Below are positions 1 to 8,425 of a DNA stretch of 64,000 nt, piece after piece. The translations under genes were made by a program, and so were the position numbers. Numbering within the stretch: the first letter of the stretch is position 1; every line of letters begins with the position of its first letter. A model generated the notes under the pieces. The model was given only the letters and a program-made list of their open reading frames with translations. It searched no databases and had not been told where the DNA came from. Source of the stretch: Porphyrobacter sp. CACIAM 03H1 (lineage in GTDB: Bacteria; Pseudomonadota; Alphaproteobacteria; Sphingomonadales; Sphingomonadaceae); the NCBI RefSeq assembly GCF_002215495.1, contig NZ_CP021378.1, positions 2,604,764 through 2,668,763 on the forward strand. The letters run 5' to 3'.

Positions 1-95
1 CCACCGCCAATGTTCAGCTCGCTCCGAGGGGTTGCCCCGGAAAGATGGGCGCCCTTAGGCGGGTTTGGGGCAAGGGTCAAGGGACGGCGTCACAA

Positions 96-698
96 CTACT
101 GGCGCATCGCCCTGCCCGATGCCATCCGACCTGCTCGCTGGCCGGTAAAGGCGAGGTCGGAAGCGACCTGCATGAAATACCCCGTCAACCGTTCGGACGC
201 CAGCGGGGTCAGGCACAGGAAAACCCGCCGCTTGTCGGTCGGATCCGGATCGCGTGTGAGATAGCCACGCTCCTCCATCACCTTGATGTAGCGCAGCGCA
301 GTCGTCTCCGGAACGCCGCTGCCGTAACACACCGAAGACACGGAAATCCGCTGCCGGCGCAGCGCCGCCCTGAACAGATCGAGCAGCATCGTCCACGACG
401 GATCGAAGAAGAGATCGGGCTCGAAGAATTTCAAGCGCTGCCGACGCGACGCGATCACCGCTTCGAGCACATGGAGAATATCGCCCTCACCGTACTGCGG
501 CGAAGGCACGACCGGTGCAACCCGGCCGATACCCGCTTGGCTGGCTTGATCCTGCTCAGCCAGCGGCTGACCGATGTCGCGAAACCCGCAGCGCTGGTCG
601 TCGACGTTGTCAGGCGAGCCCTCGCCAGCCGTCAGAGACGCGATGGCATTCTCGAGCAATTCGAGCCGCTTCCGTATGTTCTTGGTGTCGCCGGTCAT
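96..698 (-). CDS. MarR-like winged-helix transcriptional regulator
   Basis: About 200 aa. The N-terminal third (from MTGDTKNIRKRLELL) is probably an alpha-helical lead-in. The C-terminal half carries a winged helix: the stretch SVCYGSGVPETTALRYIKVM fits a recognition helix and DPTDKRRVFLCLTP fits the MarR-type wing (DxxDxRxxxxxLT). The frame is open further upstream, but the ATG at 698 was chosen because it lies beyond the AT-rich region shared with the divergent luxR-type gene. Target genes are unknown; the palindromes between the two divergent genes are candidate operators. Family assignment is reasonable, the physiological signal is not known. Confidence 0.72.
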   Translation of the reverse strand: MTGDTKNIRKRLELLENAIASLTAGEGSPDNVDDQRCGFRDIGQPLAEQDQASQAGIGRVAPVVPSPQYGEGDILHVLEAVIASRRQRLKFFEPDLFFDPSWTMLLDLFRAALRRQRISVSSVCYGSGVPETTALRYIKVMEERGYLTRDPDPTDKRRVFLCLTPLASERLTGYFMQVASDLAFTGQRAGRMASGRAMRQ

Positions 699-746
699 GA
701 CAGCGCAGTTACAGTTCCACTGCGGAATTTTCCTGTCCCCCAGTCG

Positions 747-758
747 GGTTACGTAACC
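747..758. promoter_or_regulatory. 12-bp perfect palindrome in the marR/luxR divergent promoter region
   Basis: GGTTACGTAACC is a perfect 12-bp palindrome about 50 bp upstream of the marR-like start and 90 bp upstream of the luxR-like start. A symmetric site next to a gene for a dimeric winged-helix regulator is a plausible autoregulatory operator. Binding is inferred only. Confidence 0.35.
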
Positions 759-787
759 TAAAATAATCAATCCCACCTCGAATTCTG

Positions 788-807
788 CTAGCAATTTAAT
801 TTGTTAG
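788..807. promoter_or_regulatory. 20-bp imperfect inverted repeat upstream of the LuxR solo gene
   Basis: CTAGCAATTTAATTTGTTAG is an imperfect palindrome with 8 of 10 base pairs matched, centred about 54 bp before the luxR-like start codon. Its 20-bp length is that of lux-type boxes bound by LuxR-family dimers, although the internal bases do not match the classical box. It lies in a conspicuously AT-rich stretch that probably also holds promoter elements. Confidence 0.35.
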
Positions 808-850
808 TAATGGCCGACTAAATTGCCTTGGAGGCCGAGGCAGGGAATTT

Positions 851-1579
851 ATGCCGAACGTCATCCACGATTCAGACATCTTCCGGAATATATCGAATGC
901 GGCTCAAGTTTCGGAAGTAATACATGCCTTATATGCGTCCTGTCTGCTGATCGGCGGGGACAAGCTCAGTTATCACTCCGAAACAATGTTCGAAGGTGTG
1001 GCATCTGCACATTCGAACGTGTTTGCCATGGGTTTCCCGAAAGAATGGACGGAGTTCTACTTGGCCGGAGGCGGCAAGGCCTTCGATCCTGTTCCAGAAA
1101 TTGTCATGCAGGCTGGCCGGGTGATGACATGGCGCGAGGCTCTCTGTCAGTTAACGCTGACTGACGGCGAAAGGGACTGGTTTAAGCGAGCCGAGCAGCA
1201 CGGGCTGCTCAATGGGCTGGGCTTCCCGCTTTGGGGGCCGAAAAGCCAGAACGCCTTCGTCGCGATCGGCTTTCCCGGGAACGATGTCGATGTGAGGCCG
1301 GAAGTCATCCGGGCCGAGCATATGCTGCTGCATGCGGGGCACGTGAAGATCGTCGAACTCTCGGCCGGACAACCGGAGTCGGCGATCCTTTCGCAGCGCG
1401 AGCGCGAGGTCCTGACGTGGATTGCCAAAGGCAAGAGCAACACGGACATCGCCACGATCCTGTCGATCTCTCCGGAGACGGTCGCGACATACAAGCGGCG
1501 CATCTATGCCAAGCTCGAGTGCCACGACCGGATCGGAGCGGTGGTCAAGGCGCTGAAACTTCGGTTGATCAGCCTGTGA
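851..1579 (+). CDS. LuxR-family regulator with autoinducer-binding domain (solo)
   Basis: 242 aa, the usual length of AHL-type LuxR proteins. Residues about 20-165 form the autoinducer-binding domain and keep the signature positions: Trp66, Tyr70, Asp79-Pro80, Trp94 and the Gly-rich GLGFPL near 122-127. Residues 178-240 are the GerE/LuxR helix-turn-helix (LSQREREVLTWIAKGKSNTD). No luxI-type synthase is present in the window, so this looks like a LuxR solo that could sense exogenous or other small molecules. The ATG follows AGGGAATTT, a modest ribosome binding site. A divergent MarR-type gene shares its promoter region. Confidence 0.88.
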   Translation: MPNVIHDSDIFRNISNAAQVSEVIHALYASCLLIGGDKLSYHSETMFEGVASAHSNVFAMGFPKEWTEFYLAGGGKAFDPVPEIVMQAGRVMTWREALCQLTLTDGERDWFKRAEQHGLLNGLGFPLWGPKSQNAFVAIGFPGNDVDVRPEVIRAEHMLLHAGHVKIVELSAGQPESAILSQREREVLTWIAKGKSNTDIATILSISPETVATYKRRIYAKLECHDRIGAVVKALKLRLISL

Positions 1580-1601
1580 AGGTCCGCCCGCGCGGCGCTG
1601 C

Positions 1602-2390
1602 CTAGGCGCCGAGGAATGCCACCAGCGCGCGCACCTTCTTGCTTCGCCACTGCGGCGGGGGGGCGAGCAGCCAATAGGCGCGGGTGGCCGGCTCGGGGGG
1701 CTCGAGCGCGGTGAGTTGCCCGCGCGCGATCGCGCCTTCGGCCAGCGCCAGCGGGAGAATGGTGCGCCCCATCCCCGCCAGCGCCGAGGCGAGCGCCTGG
1801 CCGGGAGAGCCGGCGCGGATGCAGGGGTTGAGCCCCTCCGGCAATGCCACGCCCGGCCAGTCGATCCACGCATCGCGGTGCTCGGGCGCAGCAACCTGCA
1901 CGCGCATCGCCGGGGCCAGCTGGACGCCCTGCAGCTCGCCCGGCCCGTCGACAAGCCGGATCGCGAGATCGAGGTTCGCCTCGGTGAAATCGGCGTGCTC
2001 GTCGGGGGCGAGGATGTATTGCACGCCGGGGGTCCCGGCCTGGAACACGGCGAGGCGGGGGGCGAGCCACTCGGCATAGAACTCGCGCGGGACGGCGATG
2101 GTGTAGCGGTCGGAGGCCTGTCCGGCCTGCATCGCGGCGACGCTCTCCTCGAACCTGAGGAAGCCCTCGCGCAGGGGATCGAGTCCGGCCTCGCCTTCCG
2201 GCGTGAGTTCGAGGCCCTTCGAAGTACGGCGGAACAGGACGACGCCGAGCACGTCCTCGAGCGCGCGGATCTGCTGGCCTACGGCGGCGGGGGTAACGGC
2301 GAGCTCGTCCGCGGCCCGGGTGAAGGAGAGGTGCCGCGCGGCGGCGTCGAACACGCGCAGGGCGTTGAGAGGGAGGTGCGTGCGCTTCAC
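1602..2390 (-). CDS. GcvA-like LysR-family transcriptional regulator
   Basis: 262 aa. The N-terminus (LPLNALRVFDAAARHLSFT, then AADELAVTPAAVGQQIRALE) is the LysR winged helix-turn-helix in its GcvA-like form; the rest is a shortened periplasmic-binding-protein-fold effector domain. The usual family length is about 300 aa, so the C-terminal domain is compact but has no obvious break. The gene is convergent with the upstream luxR and lies 40 bp from apaG on the same strand. GcvA-like regulators often control amino-acid or beta-lactamase genes; the target here is unknown. Confidence 0.85.
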   Translation of the reverse strand: MKRTHLPLNALRVFDAAARHLSFTRAADELAVTPAAVGQQIRALEDVLGVVLFRRTSKGLELTPEGEAGLDPLREGFLRFEESVAAMQAGQASDRYTIAVPREFYAEWLAPRLAVFQAGTPGVQYILAPDEHADFTEANLDLAIRLVDGPGELQGVQLAPAMRVQVAAPEHRDAWIDWPGVALPEGLNPCIRAGSPGQALASALAGMGRTILPLALAEGAIARGQLTALEPPEPATRAYWLLAPPPQWRSKKVRALVAFLGA

Positions 2391-2429
2391 GCATCGCCGA
2401 TTAGGGCGCGGCGCGGCTCACCGCAAGGG

Positions 2430-2843
2430 TCAGCGGGGCGAGCGCCCCTCGGCCGTCTCGGGCGCGGCGAGCGGGAAGAAGGGGATGCGCACCTCTGCGG
2501 GCGAGCCGTCGGCCCGCTCGAAGGTGTAGAAGCCCTCCATCGATCCGAACGGCGTCGTCAGCGGGCAGCCCGAGACATAGTCGTGGCTCTGCCCCGGGGT
2601 GAGCAGCGGCTGTTCGCCGACCACGCCCTCCCCGTCGACATGGTTCACCATGCCGCGCCCGTCGGTGATCCGCCAGTGCCGGGTGCGCAGGCGCAGCGCC
2701 TCATGCGAGCCGTTCTCGATGCGGATGTGATAGACCCAGAACCACTTGCCCGCCTCCGGATGCGACTGCTCCGGCAGGTAGTTGACGGCGACCCTGACGG
2801 TGACCCCGTCGGTGGTGGCGGCATGCTGGAAGAATTCTTTCAT
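2430..2843 (-). CDS. apaG: ApaG family protein
   Basis: 137 aa, matching the ApaG family length. It is a single beta-sandwich domain with the family motifs visible: VRVAVNYLPEQS, KWFWVYHIRIEN, LRTRHWRITDGRG and the glycine-rich SGCPLTTPFGSMEGFYTF. ApaG was named from an E. coli locus linked to cobalt and magnesium resistance; the molecular role is still unclear. The start codon is the only reasonable ATG. It is on the same strand as the LysR gene downstream, which may or may not be cotranscribed. Confidence 0.93.
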   Translation of the reverse strand: MKEFFQHAATTDGVTVRVAVNYLPEQSHPEAGKWFWVYHIRIENGSHEALRLRTRHWRITDGRGMVNHVDGEGVVGEQPLLTPGQSHDYVSGCPLTTPFGSMEGFYTFERADGSPAEVRIPFFPLAAPETAEGRSPR

Positions 2844-2986
2844 GTCGCCTCCGAAACTAGCGATTCTTTATGCGCTCACAAGACCCCCAACGCGCTTAAC
2901 CACGGGTGTATCCCGGCAGGTCCGCCGATTTGCGATGGGCGCGCCGGGGCGTTCGGCCTATGCGTTGTCCGGGCAGGAGGAGAGGC

Positions 2987-3709
2987 ATGGCGATGAGGAT
3001 GGAGACGACCGGGCAGCTCTCGCGGCGCGGGGCACTGCGGGCGGCCGGCACGGGCCTGGTCGCCGGCTGGCTCGGGGCCTGCACCCCGCGGGTGCTGACC
3101 GGCCCTTCCGCCCCTGCCCTCGCCCCGCCGGTTGACCCGCAGGCGACGGCCACGCCCGATCTTGTCGACCTTGCGCGCTTCGATTCGCGCCTCAGGTTCG
3201 ACATCCGCTATGCGACGCCGGCCAACTTCATGGGCCGGGTGCTCTACCCGATTCCCAGCGCGGTGGCGCAGCGACCCGTCGCCGAGGCGCTCTCCCGCGT
3301 CCAGACCCGGGCCGAGGCGGCGGGCTACGGCCTCCTCGTCTTCGACGCCTACCGTCCCTGGCGCATCACGAGAGCGATGTGGGACCAGACCCCGCCCGAC
3401 AAGCGCGAGTTCGTCGCCGACCCGAGAACCGGATCGCGCCACAACCGCGGCTGCTCGATCGACCTGTCCCTCCACCGCGGGGGTGTGGAGGTCACCATGC
3501 CCAGCCCCTACGACGACTTCACCCCCGCCGCCTACCGCTCCAACACCGCCGCCCCGCCGGAGGCCCTGCGCCTCAGCCGGATGCTGGAGGACTGGATGGT
3601 CGCCGAGGGCTTCGTGCCCCTGCCCAACGAATGGTGGCACTACGACTGGAAGGATTGGCGGCGCTATCCGGTGATGGATGTGCCGCTGGAGGCGGTGACG
3701 GCGGGGTGA
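2987..3709 (+). CDS. VanX-type D-alanyl-D-alanine dipeptidase, Tat/lipoprotein-exported
   Basis: 240 aa from the ATG at 2987, chosen because GGAGG lies 6-10 bases upstream and because the signal peptide then starts correctly. The N-terminus has a twin-arginine-like SRRGALRAAG followed by a lipobox (LGAC), so export as a lipoprotein is predicted. The mature part is a zinc D,D-dipeptidase: SRHNRGCSIDLSL supplies the His and Asp ligands (SxHxxGxAxD type) and EWWHYDW supplies the catalytic Glu and third ligand. It hydrolyses D-Ala-D-Ala and most likely serves peptidoglycan turnover. No VanH or VanA partner is seen, so vancomycin resistance is not implied. Confidence 0.9.
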   Translation: MAMRMETTGQLSRRGALRAAGTGLVAGWLGACTPRVLTGPSAPALAPPVDPQATATPDLVDLARFDSRLRFDIRYATPANFMGRVLYPIPSAVAQRPVAEALSRVQTRAEAAGYGLLVFDAYRPWRITRAMWDQTPPDKREFVADPRTGSRHNRGCSIDLSLHRGGVEVTMPSPYDDFTPAAYRSNTAAPPEALRLSRMLEDWMVAEGFVPLPNEWWHYDWKDWRRYPVMDVPLEAVTAG

Positions 3710-3824
3710 GCGCGGGAGGTGTTGCGGTGTGGATCGTGGACCGCCTGTGCCGTTCGCAGCGCCAAACCGCTATTCAGCCGGTCACGATTTTTGCTGTTCA
3801 TTCCCTCGCCAGCCAAGACCCCGC

Positions 3825-5840
3825 TCACTCGCCCGCCGCGGCCACCTGTGCGGCAGGCGCCCCGTCCGCCGGGTTGTGCTTTGCCAGAAAGCCCTCGAGC
3901 GCCTCGAACCAGGCCTGCGCATTCTCGGGCTTGGAGAAGGAGTGGCCCTCGCCCTTGATCACCAGCGTCTGCGGCGGGACCGGGGCGGTGCGGGCGGCTT
4001 TCTCGAAGATGTTGTACTGGCTCAGCGGCACGCGCTGGTCCTTGGTGCCATGCGCGAGCAGCACCGGGCGCGAAAGCTGGCCGGCGGTCCGATAGGCCGA
4101 AACCGCGTCGAGATTCGCGGTCCCGTCCTCGCCGCGCACCCGCGCCGACCACCACTTGTTGACCCGCTTGGTGAGATAGCGCCGGTCGTAGCGCAGCAGC
4201 TTCGCCCAGTCGGTCACCCCGGCCCAGCTCGCCGCGCAGCGGTAGCGTTCGGGATTGCGCAGCACCGCCCATAGCGCCGCATAGCCGCCGTATGATCCGC
4301 CCACCACGCAGACCCGCGCCGGATCGGCGATGCCTTCCTTCACGGCCCAGTCCATCGCGTCGTCGATGTCGTCCTGCATCGCGCGCCCGATCTGGCCCTC
4401 GCCCTTCTCGAAGAAGTCCCCGCCATAGCCGCCCGAGCCGCGGAAATTGGGCTGGAGCACGGCATAGCCGCGATTGGCGAGGAGCTGCACCTCATCGTTG
4501 TATTCGAGCTTGTCGCGGATGCCGTAAGGCCCGCCGTGAGGCATGAGGATCAGCGGCAGCCCCTTGGCCGCGCGCCCGCGCGGGAGGGTCAGGTAGCCGC
4601 GGATCACCGTCCCGTCGCGGGCGGTGTACTGGATCGGCTTCGGCCGCGCGAGAGCCTGGAAATCGACCTCGGGGCGATATTGAGAGATCTCCTTGAGGCT
4701 CTTGGCCACGGGATCGAACAGGTAGAGCACCCCGGGATCGCTCTCGTTGCCGGCATAGACCAGCATCTTCGCATTGTTCTCCGCACGGCTGACCACCCAC
4801 ACCTCGGTATCGCCGAGCGCCTTCTGCAGCGCGCGGTGTTCCTTGGCGATGGCGGGATCGAACCAGTGCACCTCGTCGCGATCGGCGGTGTAGAAGGCGG
4901 CGAAGGGCTTGCCCTGCTTCAGGGTCACGCTGTCAATGTCCCATTCGGGATGCTCGTAGATCGTCTCGACCGCCTCGCGCCGGGCGAAGTTGAAGCGCCT
5001 GAGGCCCACGCGTCCGTTCTCGCCGGCGGACAGGACATAACCCTCGTCCGAGCCGCCGATCACCTGGAGCGCGTCCCAGTAGCCCTCCTTGTCGTCCTCC
5101 TTCATCCGCGCGATCAGCGCCAGCTCGCTGGCACCGTCGGGGCGGTAGTAGACGTTGAGCTTGCCCCTGTTCCAGCCGGTGCCCATCCGCACCACGCCCT
5201 TGTCGTCGGCGACCCAGTTCCACACCCCCTCGCGCGGGGACTGGACGGTGGTGATCTTGCCGCGAGGGGCAAGGTCATGGCGCATCACCGAGGGGTAGTC
5301 GTAAATCGACTTCTGGATCGAGACGAGGATGTAGGACCCGTCCTCGGCGATGTGGATGACATTGTCGCCCTCGACCACCTCCTCGAAACGGCTGAACAGG
5401 CGTGTCAGCTCGCCGGTGCCGATCTCGACCAGGATCATGCGGGTGAAGCGCACCTCCTCGCCGAAGAAGGAGCCGGGGGTGGAGACCGAGAGCAGCAGCT
5501 TGTCGTCGGTAACCCAGCGGTACCACTCGAGCTCGTCGGCAGGGTCGGTGGCCCAAGCGCGCACGACCTGGCCCGAAGCGATGTCGGTGACGATCAGCTG
5601 CACCGCATCCGCCCCCTGGCGCACGAAGGAGAACAGGCTGCCGCCGGGCGAGAGCCGGGTGTCCCAGAAGGACGGGCGGCCCGCGAACTTGCTGGCGGGG
5701 ATGAACGGCGGCGGGGCCTCGCGCTCGGCTGGCGCGGCGGCGGGCGCCGGCGCGGCCTCCTGGGCGCCTGCCGTGACGGCGGCCGACACGAGCCCTGCGG
5801 CGAGCATCGCCCGCACAAAAAATCCGCTATTGCCCCGCAC
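3825..5840 (-). CDS. S9 family prolyl-oligopeptidase-like serine peptidase, secreted
   Basis: 671 aa. A signal peptide (AMLAAGLVSAAVTAGAQ) is followed by a beta-propeller region (about 45-400) and an alpha/beta-hydrolase domain. Catalytic elements are visible: nucleophile motif GGSYGGYAA, acidic residue in HGTKDQRVPL and His in GEGHSF. The family cleaves short peptides, often dipeptides, in the periplasm. It is transcribed toward the vanX-type gene (convergent). A second S9 peptidase lies at 13.2-15.2 kb; abundant S9 enzymes are typical of sphingomonads. A lasso isopeptidase role cannot be excluded from fold alone but the distance argues against it. Confidence 0.92.
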   Translation of the reverse strand: MRGNSGFFVRAMLAAGLVSAAVTAGAQEAAPAPAAAPAEREAPPPFIPASKFAGRPSFWDTRLSPGGSLFSFVRQGADAVQLIVTDIASGQVVRAWATDPADELEWYRWVTDDKLLLSVSTPGSFFGEEVRFTRMILVEIGTGELTRLFSRFEEVVEGDNVIHIAEDGSYILVSIQKSIYDYPSVMRHDLAPRGKITTVQSPREGVWNWVADDKGVVRMGTGWNRGKLNVYYRPDGASELALIARMKEDDKEGYWDALQVIGGSDEGYVLSAGENGRVGLRRFNFARREAVETIYEHPEWDIDSVTLKQGKPFAAFYTADRDEVHWFDPAIAKEHRALQKALGDTEVWVVSRAENNAKMLVYAGNESDPGVLYLFDPVAKSLKEISQYRPEVDFQALARPKPIQYTARDGTVIRGYLTLPRGRAAKGLPLILMPHGGPYGIRDKLEYNDEVQLLANRGYAVLQPNFRGSGGYGGDFFEKGEGQIGRAMQDDIDDAMDWAVKEGIADPARVCVVGGSYGGYAALWAVLRNPERYRCAASWAGVTDWAKLLRYDRRYLTKRVNKWWSARVRGEDGTANLDAVSAYRTAGQLSRPVLLAHGTKDQRVPLSQYNIFEKAARTAPVPPQTLVIKGEGHSFSKPENAQAWFEALEGFLAKHNPADGAPAAQVAAAGE

Positions 5841-5927
5841 GCGCCCCTGCCCCCTGTGTCAGCCCCTGATTCGCCAAGCCTATGATTTCGGCTGCCAAAG
5901 GCAAGGGGCTTGCGCCGGGTCGGCAGA

Positions 5928-6545
5928 TCATCCGCGGCTGAGCAGCTCCTCGATCTGCCCGAGGCGTTCCTTGCCGAAGAACATCTCGCCCTGCCCCCTG
6001 GGGCCGACGAACATGGTCGGGATGCCGAAGGCGCCGCGTGCAACCACCGCGTCGGTGTTGGCGGCAAGTCCCTGCTTCACTTCGTCCGTCTGGGCGCGGG
6101 CAAAGAGATCGGCGGCATCGAACCCCGCCGCGCTGACCGCCGCACCCACCGCCTCGGGCGAGGAAATGTCCAGCCCCTCCTCCCAGATCGGGCGCAGCAG
6201 GCTCTCGGCGAACTGCACGCCGCGCCCGTCCTGATCGGCGGCGTAGAGCATGCGCTGGAGCAGGATCGAATTGAACGGGAACTGCGGGTGCATCCGGTAG
6301 CGGGTGAGGCCGTGCTTCGCGATGAACCGCTCCATCTCCAGCATCGCGTATTCGTTCTTGCCCTTCACGTCCCTGTCGCGGATCATCGGCGGGGCATTGC
6401 CGGTGAGCTTGTGCATCCCGCCGAGGAACACCGGCACGACGTCGAGCTCCGCCTCGTAGCGGCTGACGAGCTCGCGCAGCGGCCACCAGATCAGGTAGGC
6501 GTTGGGCGAGACGAAATCGAAGACGAGTTCAACGCGGTTTGCCAT
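5928..6545 (-). CDS. 2-hydroxychromene-2-carboxylate isomerase-like DsbA-fold protein
   Basis: 205 aa. The start ELVFDFVSPNAYLIWWPLREL is the HCCA-isomerase/GST-kappa thioredoxin-fold signature, with Ser replacing the redox CxxC and serving as the glutathione-activating residue. The C-terminal GAFGIPTMFVG contains the cis-Pro loop. In naphthalene catabolism the enzyme isomerises 2-hydroxychromene-2-carboxylate; most genomic copies are general glutathione-dependent isomerases or oxidoreductases. No aromatic catabolic genes are adjacent. It lies 12 bp downstream of metZ on the same strand, so cotranscription is likely. Confidence 0.85.
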   Translation of the reverse strand: MANRVELVFDFVSPNAYLIWWPLRELVSRYEAELDVVPVFLGGMHKLTGNAPPMIRDRDVKGKNEYAMLEMERFIAKHGLTRYRMHPQFPFNSILLQRMLYAADQDGRGVQFAESLLRPIWEEGLDISSPEAVGAAVSAAGFDAADLFARAQTDEVKQGLAANTDAVVARGAFGIPTMFVGPRGQGEMFFGKERLGQIEELLSRG

Positions 6546-6557
6546 TGCTTGCGCTCC

Positions 6558-7775
6558 CTAGATGCCCGCGGCCGCGAGCGCCTGATCCATGTCCTCGAAC
6601 AGGTCGTCGACGTCCTCGAGGCCCACGTTGATGCGCAGCAGACCCTCGGTCACGCCCATCTCGGCGCGGGCTTCTTCGGTGAGGCCGGCGTGGGTGGTCG
6701 AGGCCGGGTGGCACATCAGCGAGCGGGCGTCGCCGATATTGTTCGAGATGTCGATCAGTTGCAGCGCGTCGAGGATCGCGAAGGCGCGCGCGCGGCTGCC
6801 CACGTCGAAGGCGAAGATCGGCCCCGTTGCGTCCATCTGTGCGAGCGCGAGGTTGTGGCGCGGGTGGCTCGGGAGGCCCGGGTGGAGCAAGTGCCCGCCC
6901 GCCTTCGTCACCCGCGGTTCGAGGAATTCGCCCAGCGCCACGGCGCTGCGGCTCTGCTCGAAGGCGCGCAAGGGGAGCGTCTCCAGCCCTTTCATCACCA
7001 CCCAGGCGTTGAAGGCCGAGAGCGTCGGGCCGGTGTTGCGCTGGAAGGGCATCAGCACCTCGTCGATCCACTGGCGACTGGCGCAGATCGCACCCGCGAG
7101 TACGCGGCCCTGCCCGTCCATGAGCTTGGTCGCGGAATAGGCAACCACGTCGGCGCCGAATTCCATCGGGCGCTGGAGCACCGGCGAGGCGAAGGCGTTG
7201 TCGACCACGGTGGTGATCCCGTGCGCCTTGGCCAGCCCGCAGACGTAGGCGAGATCGACGATGTCGAGCGTCGGGTTGGCCGGAGTCTCGAAGAAGAACA
7301 CCTTGGTCTCGGGCCGTATGGCGGCCTCCCAGGCGGCATTGTCGGCGCTGTCGATAACGGTGGTGGCGATCCCGAACCTGGGCAGCAGCGTATCGACCAG
7401 CCAACGACACGAGCCGAAGGCCGCGCGCGCAGCGACGACGTGATCGCCGGCGGACAGCTGGCACAGAAGCGCCGCGGTCATCGCCGCCATGCCGCTCGCC
7501 TGCGCGCGGCAGGCCTCGGCCCCCTCGATCAGGGCGATGCGTTCCTCGAGCATCGCGACCGTGGGGTTCTGGAGGCGCGAATAGGTCATCCCCACCGCCT
7601 CGCCCGCAAAGCGGTCGGCGACGGTCTGGGCGTCGTCGTAGGTGTAGCCCGAGGTGAGGAACAGCGCCTCGCTGGTCTCGCCGTGTTCGGAGCGCCAGGT
7701 GCCGCCGCGCAGCGCCCTCGTTGCGGGGCGCCAGCGCGCGGTGGCGGCGCGGTCCATGCCGGTGGTCTTCTTCAT
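6558..7775 (-). CDS. metZ: O-succinylhomoserine sulfhydrylase (PLP enzyme)
   Basis: 405 aa from the ATG at 7775 (MKKTTGMDRAA). This is a Cys/Met-metabolism PLP enzyme: SGMAAMTAALL contributes the cofactor phosphate site, VVDNAFASPV the Asp that pairs with the pyridine nitrogen, and VAYSATKLMDGQGR the Schiff-base lysine. The family converts O-succinylhomoserine and sulfide to homocysteine in methionine synthesis. Related cystathionine synthases and lyases share the fold, but the length and overall pattern resemble alphaproteobacterial MetZ. The TetR gene lies 11 bp upstream on the same strand. Confidence 0.87.
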   Translation of the reverse strand: MKKTTGMDRAATARWRPATRALRGGTWRSEHGETSEALFLTSGYTYDDAQTVADRFAGEAVGMTYSRLQNPTVAMLEERIALIEGAEACRAQASGMAAMTAALLCQLSAGDHVVAARAAFGSCRWLVDTLLPRFGIATTVIDSADNAAWEAAIRPETKVFFFETPANPTLDIVDLAYVCGLAKAHGITTVVDNAFASPVLQRPMEFGADVVAYSATKLMDGQGRVLAGAICASRQWIDEVLMPFQRNTGPTLSAFNAWVVMKGLETLPLRAFEQSRSAVALGEFLEPRVTKAGGHLLHPGLPSHPRHNLALAQMDATGPIFAFDVGSRARAFAILDALQLIDISNNIGDARSLMCHPASTTHAGLTEEARAEMGVTEGLLRINVGLEDVDDLFEDMDQALAAAGI

Positions 7776-7786
7776 GGGGCGCGTCT

Positions 7787-8350
7787 CTAGGACGCCAGCA
7801 GCCCGCCCGCAAGCAGGCCTTCGCGCGCGGTATCTTCGTGACCGAGCGAGGAGAGCATCAGCGTGCCCTCGATCACCGTCAGCAGCAGCCGGGCGCCGCC
7901 CGCGGGATCGGGATCGCCCGCGGGCATGTTGCCTTCGAGCCAGACGAGCAGCTCGTTCACCATGCCCCGCGCCGCCGTGCGGAAGCCGGGCAGATCGCGC
8001 GCAGCGCCGCCGACGATCTCCCACCACAGCTGCATGAAGGGCTGCGCCTCGGGCGCGGCGTTCTGTTCCAGGATTCGCGCAAGCAGCGCGGCGCGCGTGG
8101 CGGGGCGCGCATCGGCGGTGATGACCGCCTCCAGCCCCGCGGCATAGACCCCGGCAGCAAAGGACAGCAGATCGGCGATCAGCTTCTCCTTGGTGCCGAA
8201 GTGGTAGATCAGCATCCGGTCCGAGGTGCCCGCCGCCTTGGCGAGCGGCCGCAGGCTCGCCTGGCCGAGCCCGTGCGCGAGCACGTGCCCCAGCAGCAGG
8301 GGCAGCAGGCTGTCCTTCGACATCGGGGGCTTTTTCGCGCGGGGCGCCAT
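7787..8350 (-). CDS. TetR-family transcriptional regulator
   Basis: 187 aa. The helix-turn-helix is at about 25-50 (ASLRPLAKAAGTSDRMLIYHFGTKEKLI), a standard TetR motif, and the remainder is an all-helical ligand domain. The gene is divergent from a small membrane protein. The 75 bp between them hold four copies of the half-site TGTAGC/GCTACA, which probably form its operators. It is followed by metZ on the same strand. The ligand is unknown. Confidence 0.88.
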   Translation of the reverse strand: MAPRAKKPPMSKDSLLPLLLGHVLAHGLGQASLRPLAKAAGTSDRMLIYHFGTKEKLIADLLSFAAGVYAAGLEAVITADARPATRAALLARILEQNAAPEAQPFMQLWWEIVGGAARDLPGFRTAARGMVNELLVWLEGNMPAGDPDPAGGARLLLTVIEGTLMLSSLGHEDTAREGLLAGGLLAS

Positions 8351-8358
8351 GGCGGGCT

Positions 8359-8406
8359 TGTAGCGGCCGGAAGGGCTTGCTACAAGCGCGTGTAGCGTTT
8401 GCTACA
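8359..8406. promoter_or_regulatory. Four-half-site operator cluster between tetR and a membrane-protein gene
   Basis: TGTAGC at 8359-8364, GCTACA at 8379-8384, TGTAGC at 8391-8396 and GCTACA at 8401-8406 alternate in orientation. The last pair forms a perfect palindrome with a 4-bp spacer; the middle pair is inverted across 6 bp. The cluster ends 19 bp before the divergent membrane-protein start and begins 9 bp from the TetR start, ideal for autorepression plus control of the neighbour. Function is inferred. Confidence 0.6.
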
Positions 8407-8425
8407 TAACAGAGGATTTCCCGCC

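Noticed and set aside
2987..3709. Vancomycin resistance determinant
   Set aside because: The dipeptidase is VanX-like, but no D-lactate dehydrogenase or ligase accompanies it, and Gram-negative homologues serve peptidoglycan turnover.
3825..5840. S9 peptidase as a lasso isopeptidase
   Set aside because: Lasso isopeptidases share this fold, but this gene and the one at 13.2 kb are 36 kb or more from the cluster, which has an ABC exporter instead. General dipeptidase function is simpler.
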